Assembly (NCBI GenBank): GCA_947623455.1
Contig: OX392527.1
Location: 33,596,201-33,660,200 of the forward strand
DNA: 64,000 bases
Direction of reading: 5' to 3'
DNA from: Mimachlamys varia
Taxonomy: Eukaryota; Mollusca; Bivalvia; Pectinida; Pectinidae
Both the position numbers and the translations under genes were made by a program. Positions 21,701-36,700 of the stretch are shown piece after piece (within the stretch, counting starts at the first letter, position 1; every line of letters begins with the position of its first letter). Below the pieces are notes generated by a model. The model worked only from the letters and a program-made list of their open reading frames with translations, did no database searches and had not been told where the DNA came from.

Positions 21701-24700
21701 AGCTTCGAAAACCTTATATTAGGCCTAGCATTGGAATGAAACAAAGTTTAAATATGAAATTATTGTATTATGCACAAAAATCGTTTAAATTTCACATTTT
21801 GTATTGCTCGACTGGAAATAATTTAAATAATCTTGTACCTCCAATACAACCCGGAATATACCGAACATAAATTCAAAGATGGCGGCCTCCATATTGAGGC
21901 GCGCAACATTTCGCAGTACGAGGTTTTTGGAATTCATAGCCTTTACAGTTTGATGTTGAAATGAAAGTGATATATACGTACGTATGTGTTACCATTAGTG
22001 ATAGCTCCGCTCTCTGTTACTTTTAACTTGGTAATATTTTCACTGATATAGGTGGTTGATATGATGACAATACATATTGACATGTAGCAGTAGAATAAAC
22101 GGCAGTAGGAGGCCATACTCAATATGATTATTTCGAATGTATCTAAATGAAAAGGGGGGCCACATATCTCTCTTTACCGATGCCTCGTCATATGTTAATA
22201 CGGTGCTATATTATTATTGTTTTTATTTACTCAACCTCTAAGTGTACCATTTTACAAGAACCCGATGTATATATGATTACTAATATAATAGAAAGTTAAC
22301 TGAAAAAAATTAAATGATGTTTGTATTTCGTACCAAAATATTTGGAAAGGCTGTCTAATACAGTTTGGTTTAAACATAATTTTATTAAAATGCATTACAC
22401 GCCCTAATCTCGTCAAGTAGGATACTGAGGCCCATAAATACATTTTATTTTCAGTTTGTGGTTCCGATGAACTCAACAGACAGCGAGCAGCTAAAGCACT
22501 GCTGACCAAAATGAAGGCCATTTACGATACGGCAGTCAAGAAAGCCATAGTAACAAAGGTAAATAGCCAACTACAGTATCTACTCTCAGGCGACCAACAG
22601 TATATCAAAGTAAAATGTCACGGGATTTTGCAGTTGAAAAAGAAATAGATTGCAATACGCATAAAATTAGATAATCCAAGGACGCGACGTGTTTTCCTTT
22701 GTTTTCTAGATTGTTATCTTAGTCCGTGGTTAGGGGGACTATTAATTTTTTTTATCTTGTATCATTCAATGTTTATCACGCGCCGTTAGATACGGCCATA
22801 GTTACGGTCTCCATAGATAGAGTTACCATTATGTACGGTCTCAATAGATACAGTTACCATTATGTACGGTCTCCATAAATACAGTTACCATTAGGTACGG
22901 TCTCCATAAATACAGTTACCAATATGTACGGTCTCCATACATACAGTTACCATTAGGTACGGCTTCATTGTACCATTATATACGGTCATAGGTACGTTAT
23001 CCATGTATATACAGTTACCATTATATACGGCCATAGGTACGGTCTCCATACATACAGTTACCATTATATACGGCCATAGTTACGGTCTCCAAAGATACAG
23101 TTACCATTAGGTACGGCCATAGGTACGGTCTCCATACATACAGTTACCATTAGGTACGGCCATAGGTACGGTCTCCAAAGATACAGTTACCATTATATAC
23201 GGCCATAGGTACGGTCTCCATAGATACAGTTACCATTATATACGGCCATAGGTACGGTCTCCATACATACAGTTACCATTAGGTACGGCCATAGGTACGG
23301 TCTCCAAAGATACAGTTACCATTATATACGGTCCCCATAGATACAGCTACATTGTACCATTATATGCGGTCATAGGTACGGTCTCCATAGATACAGTTAC
23401 CATTATATACGGCCATAGGTACGGTCACCATACATACAGTAACCATTAGGTACGGCCATAGGTACGGTCTCCAAAGATACAGTTACCATTAGGTACGGTC
23501 CCCATAGATACAGCTACATTGTACCATTATATGCGGTCATAGGTACGGTCCCCACAGATACAGCTACATTGTACCATTATATACGGCCATAGGTACGGTC
23601 TCCATACATACAGTTACCATTAGGTACGGCCATAGGTACGGTCTCCATACATACAGTTACCATTAGTTACGGCCATAGGTACGGTCTCCAAAGATACAGT
23701 TACCATTATATACGGCCATAGGTACGGTCTCCATAAATACAGTTACCATTAGGTGCGGCCATAGGTACGGTCTCCATACATACAGTTACCATTATATACG
23801 GCCATAGGTACGGTCTCCATACATACAGTTACCATTATATACGGCCATAGGTACGGTCTCCATACATACAGTTACCATTAGGTACGGCCATAGGTACGGT
23901 CTCCATACATACAGTTACCATTAGGTACGGCCATAGGTACGGTCTCCAATGATACAGTTACCATTATATACGGCCATAGGTACGGTCTCCAAAGATACAG
24001 TTACCATTAGGTACGGTCCCCATTGATACAGCTACATTGTACCATTATATGCGGTCATAGGTACGGTCCCCATAGATACAGCTACATTGAACCATTAGGT
24101 ACGGCCATAGGTACGGTCTCCATACATACAGTTACCATTATATACGGTCCCCATAGATACAGCTACATTGTACCATTATATGCGGTCATAGGTACGTTAT
24201 CCAGTTATATACAGTTACCATTAGGTACGGCCATAGGTACGGTCTCCATACATACAGTTACCATTAGGTACGGCCATAGGTACGGTCTCCATACATACAG
24301 TTACCATTAGGTACGGCCATAGGTACGGTCTCCATACATACAGTTACCATTAGGTACGGCCATAGGTACGGTCTCCATATATACAGTTACCATTAGGTAC
24401 GGCCATAGGTACGGTCTCCATATATACAGTTACCATTAGGTACGGCCATAGGTACGGTCTCCATACATACAGTTACCATTAGGTACGGCCATAGGTACGG
24501 TCTCCATATATACAGTTACCATTAGGTACGGCCATAGGTACGGTCTCCAAAGATACAGTTACCATTATATACGGCCATAGGTACGGTCTCCATAGATACA
24601 GTTACCATTAGGTACGGCCATAGGTACGGTCTCCATACATACAGTTACCATTAGGTACGGCCATAGGTACGGTCTCCAAAGATACAGTTACCATTATATA

Positions 24701-27700
24701 CGGCCATAGGTACGGTCTCCATAGATACAGTTACCATTATATACGGCCATAGGTACGGTCTCCATACATACAGTTACCATTAGGTACGGCCATAGGTACG
24801 GTCTCCAAAGATACAGTTACCATTAGGTACGGTCCCCATAGATACAGCTACATTGAACCATTAGGTACGGCCATAGGTACGGTCTCCATATATACAGTTA
24901 CCATTAGGTACGGCCATAGGTACGGTCTCCAAAGATACAGTTACCATTATATACGGCCATAGGTACGGTCTCCATAGATACAGTTACCATTATATACGGC
25001 CATAGGTACGGTCTCCATACATACAGTTACCATTAGGTACGGCCATAGGTACGGTCTCCAAAGATACAGTTACCATTAGGTACGGTCCCCATAGATACAG
25101 CTACATTGAACCATTAGGTACGGCCATAGGTACGGTCTCCATATATACAGTTACCATTAGGTACGGCCATAGGTACGGTCTCCAAAGATACAGTTACCAT
25201 TGGGTACGGTCCCCATAGATACAGCTACCTTGTACCATTATATGCGGTCATAGGTACGGTCCCCATAGATACAGCTACATTGTACCATTATATACGGCCA
25301 TAGGTACGGTCTCCATATATACAGTTACCATTAGGTACGGCCATAGGTACGGTCTCCATACATACAGTTACCATTAGGTACGGCCATAGGTACGGTCTCC
25401 ATACATACAGTTACCATTAGGTACGGCCATAGGTACGGTCTCCATACATACAGTTACCATTAGGTACGGCCATAGGTACGGTCTCCAAAGATACAGTTAC
25501 CATTATACACGGCCATAGGTACGGTCTCCATAAATACAGTTACCATTAGGTACAGCCATAGGTACGGTCTCCATACATACAGTTACCATTAGGTACGGCC
25601 ATAGGTACGGTCTCCAAAGATACAGTTACCATTAGGTACGGTCCCCATAGATACAGCTACATTGTACCATTATATGCGGTCATAGGTACGGTCCCCATAG
25701 ATACAGCTACATTGAACCATTAGGTACGGCCATAGGTACGGTCTCCATACATACAGTTACCATTATATACGGTCCCCATAGATACAGCTACATTGTACCA
25801 TTATATGCGGTCATAGGTACGTTATCCAGTTATATACAGTTACCATTAGGTACGGCCATAGGTACGGTCTCCATACATACAGTTACCATTAGGTACGGCC
25901 ATAGGTACGGTCTCCATACATACAGTTACCATTAGGTACGGCCATAGGTACGGTCTCCATACATACAGTTACCATTAGGTACGGCCATAGGTACGGTCTC
26001 CATACATACAGTTACCATTATATACGGCCATAGGTACGGTCTCCAAAGATACAGTTACCATTATATACGGCCATAGGTACGGTCTCCATACATACAGTTA
26101 CCATTAGGTACGGCCATAGGTACGGTCTCCATACATACAGTTACCATTAGGTACGGCCATAGGTACGGTCTCCATACATACAGTTACCATTATATACGGC
26201 CATAGGTACGGTCTCCATAGATACAGTTACCATTATATACGGCCATAGGTACGGTCTCCATACATACAGTTACCATTAGGTACGGCCATAGGTACGGTCT
26301 CCATAAATACAGTTACCATTATATACGGTCCCCATAGATACAGCTACATTGTACCATTATATGCGGTCATAGGTACGTTATCCAGTTATATACAGTTACC
26401 ATTAGGTACGGCCATAGGTACGGTCTCCATACATACAGTTACCATTAGGTACGGCCATAGGTACGGTCTCCATACATACAGTTACCATTATATACGGCCA
26501 TAGGTACGGTCTCCATACATATAGTTACCATTAGGTACGGCCATAGGTACGGTCTCCATATATACAGTTACCATTAGGTACGGCCATAGGTACGGTCTCC
26601 ATATATACAGTTACCATTATATACGGCCATAGGTACGGTCTCCATACATACAGTTACCATTAGGTACGGCCATAGGTACGGTCTCCATACATACAGTTAC
26701 CATTAGGTACGGCCATAGGTACGGTCTCCAAAGATACAGTTACCATTATATACGGCCATAGGTACGGTCTCCATAGATACAGTTACCATTATATACGGCC
26801 ATAGGTACGGTCTCCATACATACAGTTACCATTAGGTACGGCCATAGGTACGGTCTCCAAAGATACAGTTACCATTATATACGGCCATAGGTACGGTCTC
26901 CATAGATACAGTTACCATTATATACGGCCATAGGTACGGTCTCCATATATACAGTTACCATTAGGTACGGCCATAGGTACGGTCTCCATACATACAGTTA
27001 CCATTATATACGGCCATAGGTACGGTCTCCATATATACAGTTACCATTAGGTACGGCCATAGGTACGGTCTCCATACATACAGTTACCATTAGGTACGGC
27101 CATAGGTACGGTCTCCATACATACAGTTACCATTAGGTACGGCCATAGGTACGGTCTCCAAAGATACAGTTACCATTATATACGGCCATAGGTACGGTCT
27201 CCATAGATACAGTTACCATTATATACGGCCATAGGTACGGTCTCCATACATACAGTTACCATTAGGTACGGCCATAGGTACGGTCTCCAAAGATACAGTT
27301 ACCATTAGGTACGGTCCCCATAGATACAGCTACATTGAACCATTAGGTACGGCCATAGGTACGGTCTCCATATATACAGTTACCATTAGGTACGGCCATA
27401 GGTACGGTCTCCAAAGATACAGTTACCATTGGGTACGGTCCCCATAGATACAGCTACCTTGTACCATTATATGCGGTCATAGGTGCGGTCCCCATAGATA
27501 CAGCTACATTGTACCATTATATACGGCCATAGGTACGGTCTCCATACATACAGTTACCATTATATACGGCCATAGGTACGGTCTCCATACATACAGTTAC
27601 CATTAGGTACGGCCATAGGTACGGTCTCCAAAGATACAGTTACCATTATATACGGCCATAGGTACGGTCTCCATAGATACAGTTACCATTAGGTACGGCC

Positions 27701-30700
27701 ATAGGTACGGTCTCCATACATACAGTTACCATTAGGTACGGCCATAGGTACGGTCTCCAAAGATACAGTTACCATTATATACGGCCATAGGTACGGTCTC
27801 CATAGATACAGTTACCATTATATACGGCCATAGGTACGGTCTCCATACATACAGTTACCATTAGGTACGGCCATAGGTACGGTCTCCAAAGATACAGTTA
27901 CCATTAGGTACGGTCCCCATAGATACAGCTACATTGAACCATTAGGTACGGCCATAGGTACGGTCTCCATATATACAGTTACCATTAGGTACGGCCATAG
28001 GTACGGTCTCCAAAGATACAGTTACCATTGGGTACGGTCCCCATAGATACAGCTACCTTGTACCATTATATGCGGTCATAGGTACGGTCCCCATAGATAC
28101 AGCTACATTGTACCATTATATACGGCCATAGGTACGGTCTCCATACATACAGTTACCATTAGGTACGGCCATAGGTACGGTCTCCATACATACAGTTACC
28201 ATTAGGTACGGCCATAGGTACGGTCTCCATACATACAGTTACCATTAGGTACGGCCATAGGTACGGTCTCCAAAGATACAGTTACCATTATATACGGCCA
28301 TAGGTACGGTCTCCATAAATACAGTTACCATTAGGTACAGCCATAGGTACGGTCTCCATACATACAGTTACCATTAGGTACGGCCATAGGTACGGTCTCC
28401 ATACATACAGTTACCATTAGGTACGGCCATAGGTACGGTCTCCATACATACAGTTACCATTAGGTACGGCCATAGGTACGGTCTCCATACATACAGTTAC
28501 CATTATATACGGCCATAGGTACGGCCTCCATAGATACAGTTACCATTATATACGGCCATAGGTACGGTCTCCATACATACAGTTACCATTAGGTACGGTC
28601 ATACGTACGGTCTCCATAAATACAGTTACCATTATATACGGTCCCCATAGATACAGCTACATTGTACCATTATATGCGGTCATAGGTACGTTATCCAGTT
28701 ATATACAGTTACCATTAGGTACGGCCATAGGTACGGTCTCCATACATACAGTTACCATTAGGTACGGCCATAGGTACGGTCTCCATACATACAGTTACCA
28801 TTAGGTACGGCCATAGGTACGGTCTCCATACATACAGTTACCATTAGGTACGGCCATAGGTACGGTCTCCATATATACAGTTACCATTAGGTACGGCCAT
28901 AGGTACGGTCTCCATACATACAGTTACCATTAGGTACGGCCATAGGTACGGTCTCCATAAATACAGTTACCATTAGGTACAGCCATAGGTACGGTCTCCA
29001 TACATACAGTTACCATTAGGTACGGCCATAGGTACGGTCTCCATACATACAGTTACCATTAGGTACGGCCATAGGTACGGTCTCCATACATACAGTTACC
29101 ATTAGGTACGGCCATAGGTACGGTCTCCATACATACAGTTACCATTAGGTACGGCCATAGGTACGGTCTCCATACATACAGTTACCATTAGGTACGGCCA
29201 TAGGTACGGTCTCCATATATACAGTTACCATTAGGTACGGCCATAGGTACGGTCTCCATACATACAGTTACCATTAGGTACGGCCATAGGTACGGTCTCC
29301 ATACATACAGTTACCATTAGGTACGGCCATAGGTACGGTCTCCATATATACAGTTACCATTAGGTACGGCCATAGGTACGGTCTCCATACATACAGTTAC
29401 CATTAGGTACGGCCATAGGTACGGTCTCCATACATACAGTTACCATTAGGTACGGCCATAGGTACGGTCTCCAAAGATACAGTTACCATTATATACGGCT
29501 ATAGGTACGGTCTCCATAGATACAGTTACCATTATATACGGCCATAGGTACGGTCTCCATACATACAGTTACCATTAGGTACGGCCATAGGTACGGTCTC
29601 CAAAGATACAGTTACCATTATATACGGCCATAGGTACGGTCTCCATAGATACAGTTACCATTATATACGGCCATAGGTACGGTCTCCATATATACAGTTA
29701 CCATTAGGTACGGCCATAGGTACGGTCTCCATACATACAGTTACCATTAGGTACGGCCATAGGTACGGTCTCCATACATACAGTTACCATTAGGTACGGC
29801 CATAGGTACGGTCTCCAAAGATACAGTTACCATTATATACGGCCATAGGTACGGTCTCCATAGATACAGTTACCATTATATACGGCCATAGGTACGGTCT
29901 CCATACATACAGTTACCATTAGGTACGGCCATAGGTACGGTCTCCAAAGATACAGTTACCATTATATACGGCCATAGGTACGGTCTCCATAGATACAGTT
30001 ACCATTATATACGGCCATAGGTACGGTCTCCATATATACAGTTACCATTAGGTACGGCCATAGGTACGGTCTCCATACATACAGTTACCATTATATACGG
30101 CCATAGGTACGGTCTCCATATATACAGTTACCATTAGGTACGGCCATAGGTACGGTCTCCATACATACAGTTACCATTAGGTACGGCCATAGGTACGGTC
30201 TCCATACATACAGTTACCATTAGGTACGGCCATAGGTACGGTCTCCAAAGATACAGTTACCATTATATACGGCCATAGGTACGGTCTCCATAGATACAGT
30301 TACCATTATATACGGCCATAGGTACGGTCTCCATACATACAGTTACCATTAGGTACGGCCATAGGTACGGTCTCCAAAGATACAGTTACCATTAGGTACG
30401 GTCCCCATAGATACAGCTACATTGAACCATTAGGTACGGCCATAGGTACGGTCTCCATATATACAGTTACCATTAGGTACGGCCATAGGTACGGTCTCCA
30501 AAGATACAGTTACCATTGGGTACGGTCCCCATAGATACAGCTACCTTGTACCATTATATGCGGTCATAGGTACGGTCCCCATAGATACAGCTACATTGTA
30601 CCATTATATACGGCCATAGGTACGGTCTCCATACATACAGTTACCATTATATACGGCCATAGGTACGGTCTCCATACATACAGTTACCATTAGGTACGGC

Positions 30701-33700
30701 CATAGGTACGGTCTCCAAAGATACAGTTACCATTATATACGGCCATAGGTACGGTCTCCATAGATACAGTTACCATTAGGTACGGCCATAGGTACGGTCT
30801 CCATACATACAGTTACCATTAGGTACGGCCATAGGTACGGTCTCCAAAGATACAGTTACCATTATATACGGCCATAGGTACGGTCTCCATAGATACAGTT
30901 ACCATTATATACGGCCATAGGTACGGTCTCCATACATACAGTTACCATTAGGTACGGCCATAGGTACGGTCTCCAAAGATACAGTTACCATTAGGTACGG
31001 TCCCCATAGATACAGCTACATTGAACCATTAGGTACGGCCATAGGTACGGTCTCCATATATACAGTTACCATTAGGTACGGCCATAGGTACGGTCTCCAA
31101 AGATACAGTTACCATTGGGTACGGTCCCCATAGATACAGCTACCTTGTACCATTATATGCGGTCATAGGTACGGTCCCCATAGATACAGCTACATTGTAC
31201 CATTATATACGGCCATAGGTACGGTCTCCATACATACAGTTACCATTAGGTACGGCCATAGGTACGGTCTCCATACATACAGTTACCATTAGGTACGGCC
31301 ATAGGTACGGTCTCCATACATACAGTTACCATTAGGTACGGCCATAGGTACGGTCTCCAAAGATACAGTTACCATTATATACGGCCATAGGTACGGTCTC
31401 CATAAATACAGTTACCATTAGGTACAGCCATAGGTACGGTCTCCATACATACAGTTACCATTAGGTACGGCCATAGGTACGGTCTCCATACATACAGTTA
31501 CCATTAGGTACGGCCATAGGTACGGTCTCCATACATACAGTTACCATTAGGTACGGCCATAGGTACGGTCTCCATACATACAGTTACCATTATATACGGC
31601 CATAGGTACGGCCTCCATAGATACAGTTACCATTATATACGGCCATAGGTACGGTCTCCATACATACAGTTACCATTAGGTACGGCCATACGTACGGTCT
31701 CCATAAATACAGTTACCATTATATACGGTCCCCATAGATACAGCTACATTGTACCATTATATGCGGTCATAGGTACGTTATCCAGTTATATACAGTTACC
31801 ATTAGGTACGGCCATAGGTACGGTCTCCATACATACAGTTACCATTAGGTACGGCCATAGGTACGGTCTCCATACATACAGTTACCATTAGGTACGGCCA
31901 TAGGTACGGTCTCCATACATACAGTTACCATTAGGTACGGCCATAGGTACGGTCTCCATATATACAGTTACCATTAGGTACGGCCATAGGTACGGTCTCC
32001 ATACATACAGTTACCATTAGGTACGGCCATAGGTACGGTCTCCATAAATACAGTTACCATTAGGTACAGCCATAGGTACGGTCTCCATACATACAGTTAC
32101 CATTAGGTACGGCCATAGGTACGGTCTCCATACATACAGTTACCATTAGGTACGGCCATAGGTACGGTCTCCATACATACAGTTACCATTAGGTACGGCC
32201 ATAGGTACGGTCTCCATACATACAGTTACCATTAGGTACGGCCATAGGTACGGTCTCCATACATACAGTTACCATTAGGTACGGCCATAGGTACGGTCTC
32301 CATATATACAGTTACCATTAGGTACGGCCATAGGTACGGTCTCCATACATACAGTTACCATTAGGTACGGCCATAGGTACGGTCTCCATACATACAGTTA
32401 CCATTAGGTACGGCCATAGGTACGGTCTCCATATATACAGTTACCATTAGGTACGGCCATAGGTACGGTCTCCATACATACAGTTACCATTAGGTACGGC
32501 CATAGGTACGGTCTCCATACATACAGTTACCATTAGGTACGGCCATAGGTACGGTCTCCAAAGATACAGTTACCATTATATACGGCTATAGGTACGGTCT
32601 CCATAGATACAGTTACCATTATATACGGCCATAGGTACGGTCTCCATACATACAGTTACCATTAGGTACGGCCATAGGTACGGTCTCCAAAGATACAGTT
32701 ACCATTATATACGGCCATAGGTACGGTCTCCATAGATACAGTTACCATTATATACGGCCATAGGTACGGTCTCCATATATACAGTTACCATTAGGTACGG
32801 CCATAGGTACGGTCTCCATACATACAGTTACCATTAGGTACGGCCATAGGTACGGTCTCCATACATACAGTTACCATTAGGTACGGCCATAGGTACGGTC
32901 TCCATAGATACAGTTAGCATTATATACGGCCATAGGTACGGTCTCCATACATACAGTTACCATTAGGTACGGCCATAGGTACGGTCTCCATACATACAGT
33001 TACCATTAGGTACGGCCATAGGTACGGTCTCCAAAGATACAGTTACCATTATATACGGCCATAGGTACGGTCTCCATAAATACAGTTACCATTACGTACA
33101 GCCATAGGTACGGTCTCCATACATACAGTTACCATTAGGTACGGCCATAGGTACGGTCTCCATACATACAGTTACCATTAGGTACGGCCATAGGTACGGT
33201 CTCCATACATACAGTTACCATTAGGTACGGCCATAGGTACGGTCTCCATACATACAGTTACCATTATATACGGCCATAGGTACGGCCTCCATAGATACAG
33301 TTACCATTATATACGGCCATAGGTACGGTCTCCATACATACAGTTACCATTAGGTACGGCCATAGGTACGGTCTCCATAAATACAGTTACCATTATATAC
33401 GGTCCCCATAGATACAGCTACATTGTACCATTATATGCGGTCATAGGTACGTTATCCAGTTATATACAGTTACCATTAGGTACGGCCATAGGTACGGTCT
33501 CCATACATACAGTTACCATTAGGTACGGCCATAGGTACGGTCTCCATACATACAGTTACCATTAGGTACGGCCATAGGTACGGTCTCCATACATACAGTT
33601 ACCATTAGGTACGGCCATAGGTACGGTCTCCATATATACAGTTACCATTAGGTACGGCCATAGGTACGGTCTCCATATATACCGTTACCATTAGGTACGG

Positions 33701-36700
33701 CCATAGGTACGGTCTCCATACATACAGTTACCATTAGGTACGGCCATAGGTACGGTCTCCATACATACAGTTACCATTAGGTACGGCCATAGGTACGGTC
33801 TCCAAAGATACAGTTACCATTATATACGGCTATAGGTACGGTCTCCATAGATACAGTTACCATTATATACGGCCATAGGTACGGTCTCCATACATACAGT
33901 TACCATTAGGTACGGCCATAGGTACGGTCTCCAAAGATACAGTTACCATTATATACGGCCATAGGTACGGTCTCCATAGATACAGTTACCATTATATACG
34001 GCCATAGGTACGGTCTCCATATATACAGTTACCATTAGGTACGGCCATAGGTACGGTCTCCATACATACAGTTACCATTAGGTACGGCCATAGGTACGGT
34101 CTCCATACATACAGTTACCATTAGGTACGGCCATAGGTACGGTCTCCAAAGATACAGTTACCATTATATACGGCCATAGGTACGGTCTCCATAGATACAG
34201 TTACCATTAGGTACGGCCATAGGTACGGTCTCCATACAAACAGTTACCATTAGGTACGGCCATAGGTACGGTCTCCATACATACAGTTACCATTAGGTAC
34301 GGCCATAGGTACGGTCTCCATACATACAGTTACCATTAGGTACGGCCATAGGTACGGTCTCCAAAGATACAGTTACCATTATATACGGCCATAGGTACGG
34401 TCTCCATAGATACAGTTACCATTAGGTACGGCCATAGGTACGGTCTCCATACATACAGTTACCATTAGGTACGGCCATAGGTACGGTCTCCAAAGATACA
34501 GTTACCATTATATACGGCCATAGGCACGGTCTCCATAGATACAGTTACCATTATATACGGCCATAGGTACGGTCTCCAAAGATACAGTTACCATTGGGTA
34601 CGGTCCCCATAGATACAGCTACCTTGTACCATTATATGCGGTCATAGGTACGGTCCCCATAGATACAGCTACATTGTACCATTATATACGGCCATAGGTA
34701 CGGTCTCCATACATACAGTTACCATAAGGTACGGCAATAGGTACGGTCTCCATAGATACAGTTACCATTAGGTACGGCCATAGGTACGGTCTCCATACAT
34801 ACAGTTACCATTATATACGGCCATAGGTACGGTCTCCAAAGATACAGTTACCATTATATACGGCCATAGGTACGGTCTCCATAAATACAGTTACCATTAG
34901 GTACAGCCATAGGTACGGTCTCCATACATACAGTTACCATTAGGTACGGCCATAGGTACGGTCTCCATACATACAGTTACCATTAGGTACGGCCATAGGT
35001 ACGGTCTCCATACATACAGTTACCATTAGGTACGGCCATAGGTACGGTCTCCATACATACAGTTACCATTATATACGGCCATAGGTACGGTCTCCATACA
35101 TACAGTTACCATTATATACGGCCATAGGTACGGTCTCCATACATACAGTTACCATTAGGTACGGCCATAGGTACGGTCTCCATATATACAGTTACCATTA
35201 GGTACGGCCATAGGTACGGTCTCCATACATACAGTTACCATTAGGTACGGCCATAGGTACGGTCTCCATACATACAGTTACCATTAGGTACGGCCATAGG
35301 TACGGTCTCCAAAGATACAGTTACCATTATATACGGCTATAGGTACGGTCTCCATAGATACAGTTACCATTATATACGGCCATAGGTACGGTCTCCATAC
35401 ATACAGTTACCATTAGGTACGGCCATAGGTACGGTCTCCAAAGATACAGTTACCATTATATACGGCCATAGGTACGGTCTCCATAGATACAGTTACCATT
35501 ATATACGGCCATAGGTACGGTCTCCATATATACAGTTACCATTAGGTACTGCCATAGGTACGGTCTCCATACATACAGTTACCATTAGGTACGGCCATAG
35601 GTACGGTCTCCATACATACAGTTACCATTAGGTACGGCCATAGGTACGGTCTCCAAAGATACAGTTACCATTATATACGGCCATAGGTACGGTCTCCATA
35701 GATACAGTTACCATTAGGTACGGCCATAGGTACGGTCTCCATACATACAGTTACCATTAGGTACGGCCATAGGTACGGTCTCCAAAGATACAGTTACCAT
35801 TATATACGGCCATAGGCACGGTCTCCATAGATACAGTTACCATTATATATGGCCATAGGTACGGTCTCCAAAGATACAGTTACCATTGGGTACGGTCCCC
35901 ATAGATACAGCTACCTTGTACCATTATATGCGGTCATAGGTACGGTCCCCATAGATACAGCTACATTGTACCATTATATACGGCCATAGGTACGGTCTCC
36001 ATACATACAGTTACCATTAGGTACGGCCATAGGTACGGTCTCCATACATACAGTTACCATTAGGTACGGCCATAGGTACGGTCTCCATACATACAGTTAC
36101 CATTATATACGGCCATAGGTACGGTCTCCAAAGATACAGTTACCATTATATACGGCCATAGGTACGGTCTCCATACATACAGTTACCATTAGGTACGGCC
36201 ATAGGTACGGTCTCCATACATACAGTTACCATTAGGTACGGCCATAGGTACGGTCTCCATACATACAGTTACCATTATATACGGCCATAGGTACGGTCTC
36301 CATAGATACAGTTACCATTATATACGGCCATAGGTACGGTCTCCATACATACAGTTACCATTAGGTACGGCCATAGGTACGGTCTCCATAAATACAGTTA
36401 CCATTATATACGGTCCCCATAGATACAGCTACATTGTACCATTATATGCGGTCATAGGTACGTTATCCAGTTATATACAGTTACCATTAGGTACGGCCAT
36501 AGGTACGGTCTCCATACATACAGTTACCATTAGGTACGGCCATAGGTACGGTCTCCATACATACAGTTACCATTAGGTACGGCCATAGGTACGGTCTCCA
36601 TACATACAGTTACCATTAGGTACGGCCATAGGTACGGTCTCCATACATACAGTTACCATTAGGTACGGCCATAGGTACGGTCTCCATACATACAGTTACC

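Larger units (their letters stand above)
18939..22454 (+). other. intron 4
   Basis: GTAAGT to ATTTTATTTTCAG. It holds two - strand retroelement 3' ends (about 19035-19245 and 20345-20937), a TA microsatellite near 19875-19888, paired TGACGTCA sites near 19762 and 19780, and a YY1-like AAGATGGCGGCC near 21876. No exon with matching phase was seen in the intron. Confidence 0.75.

Noticed and set aside
24023..24310. Open frame of 95 codons in the 43-bp array
   Set aside because: It follows the repeat unit, depends on chance loss of a stop in variant units, and lies within intron 5.
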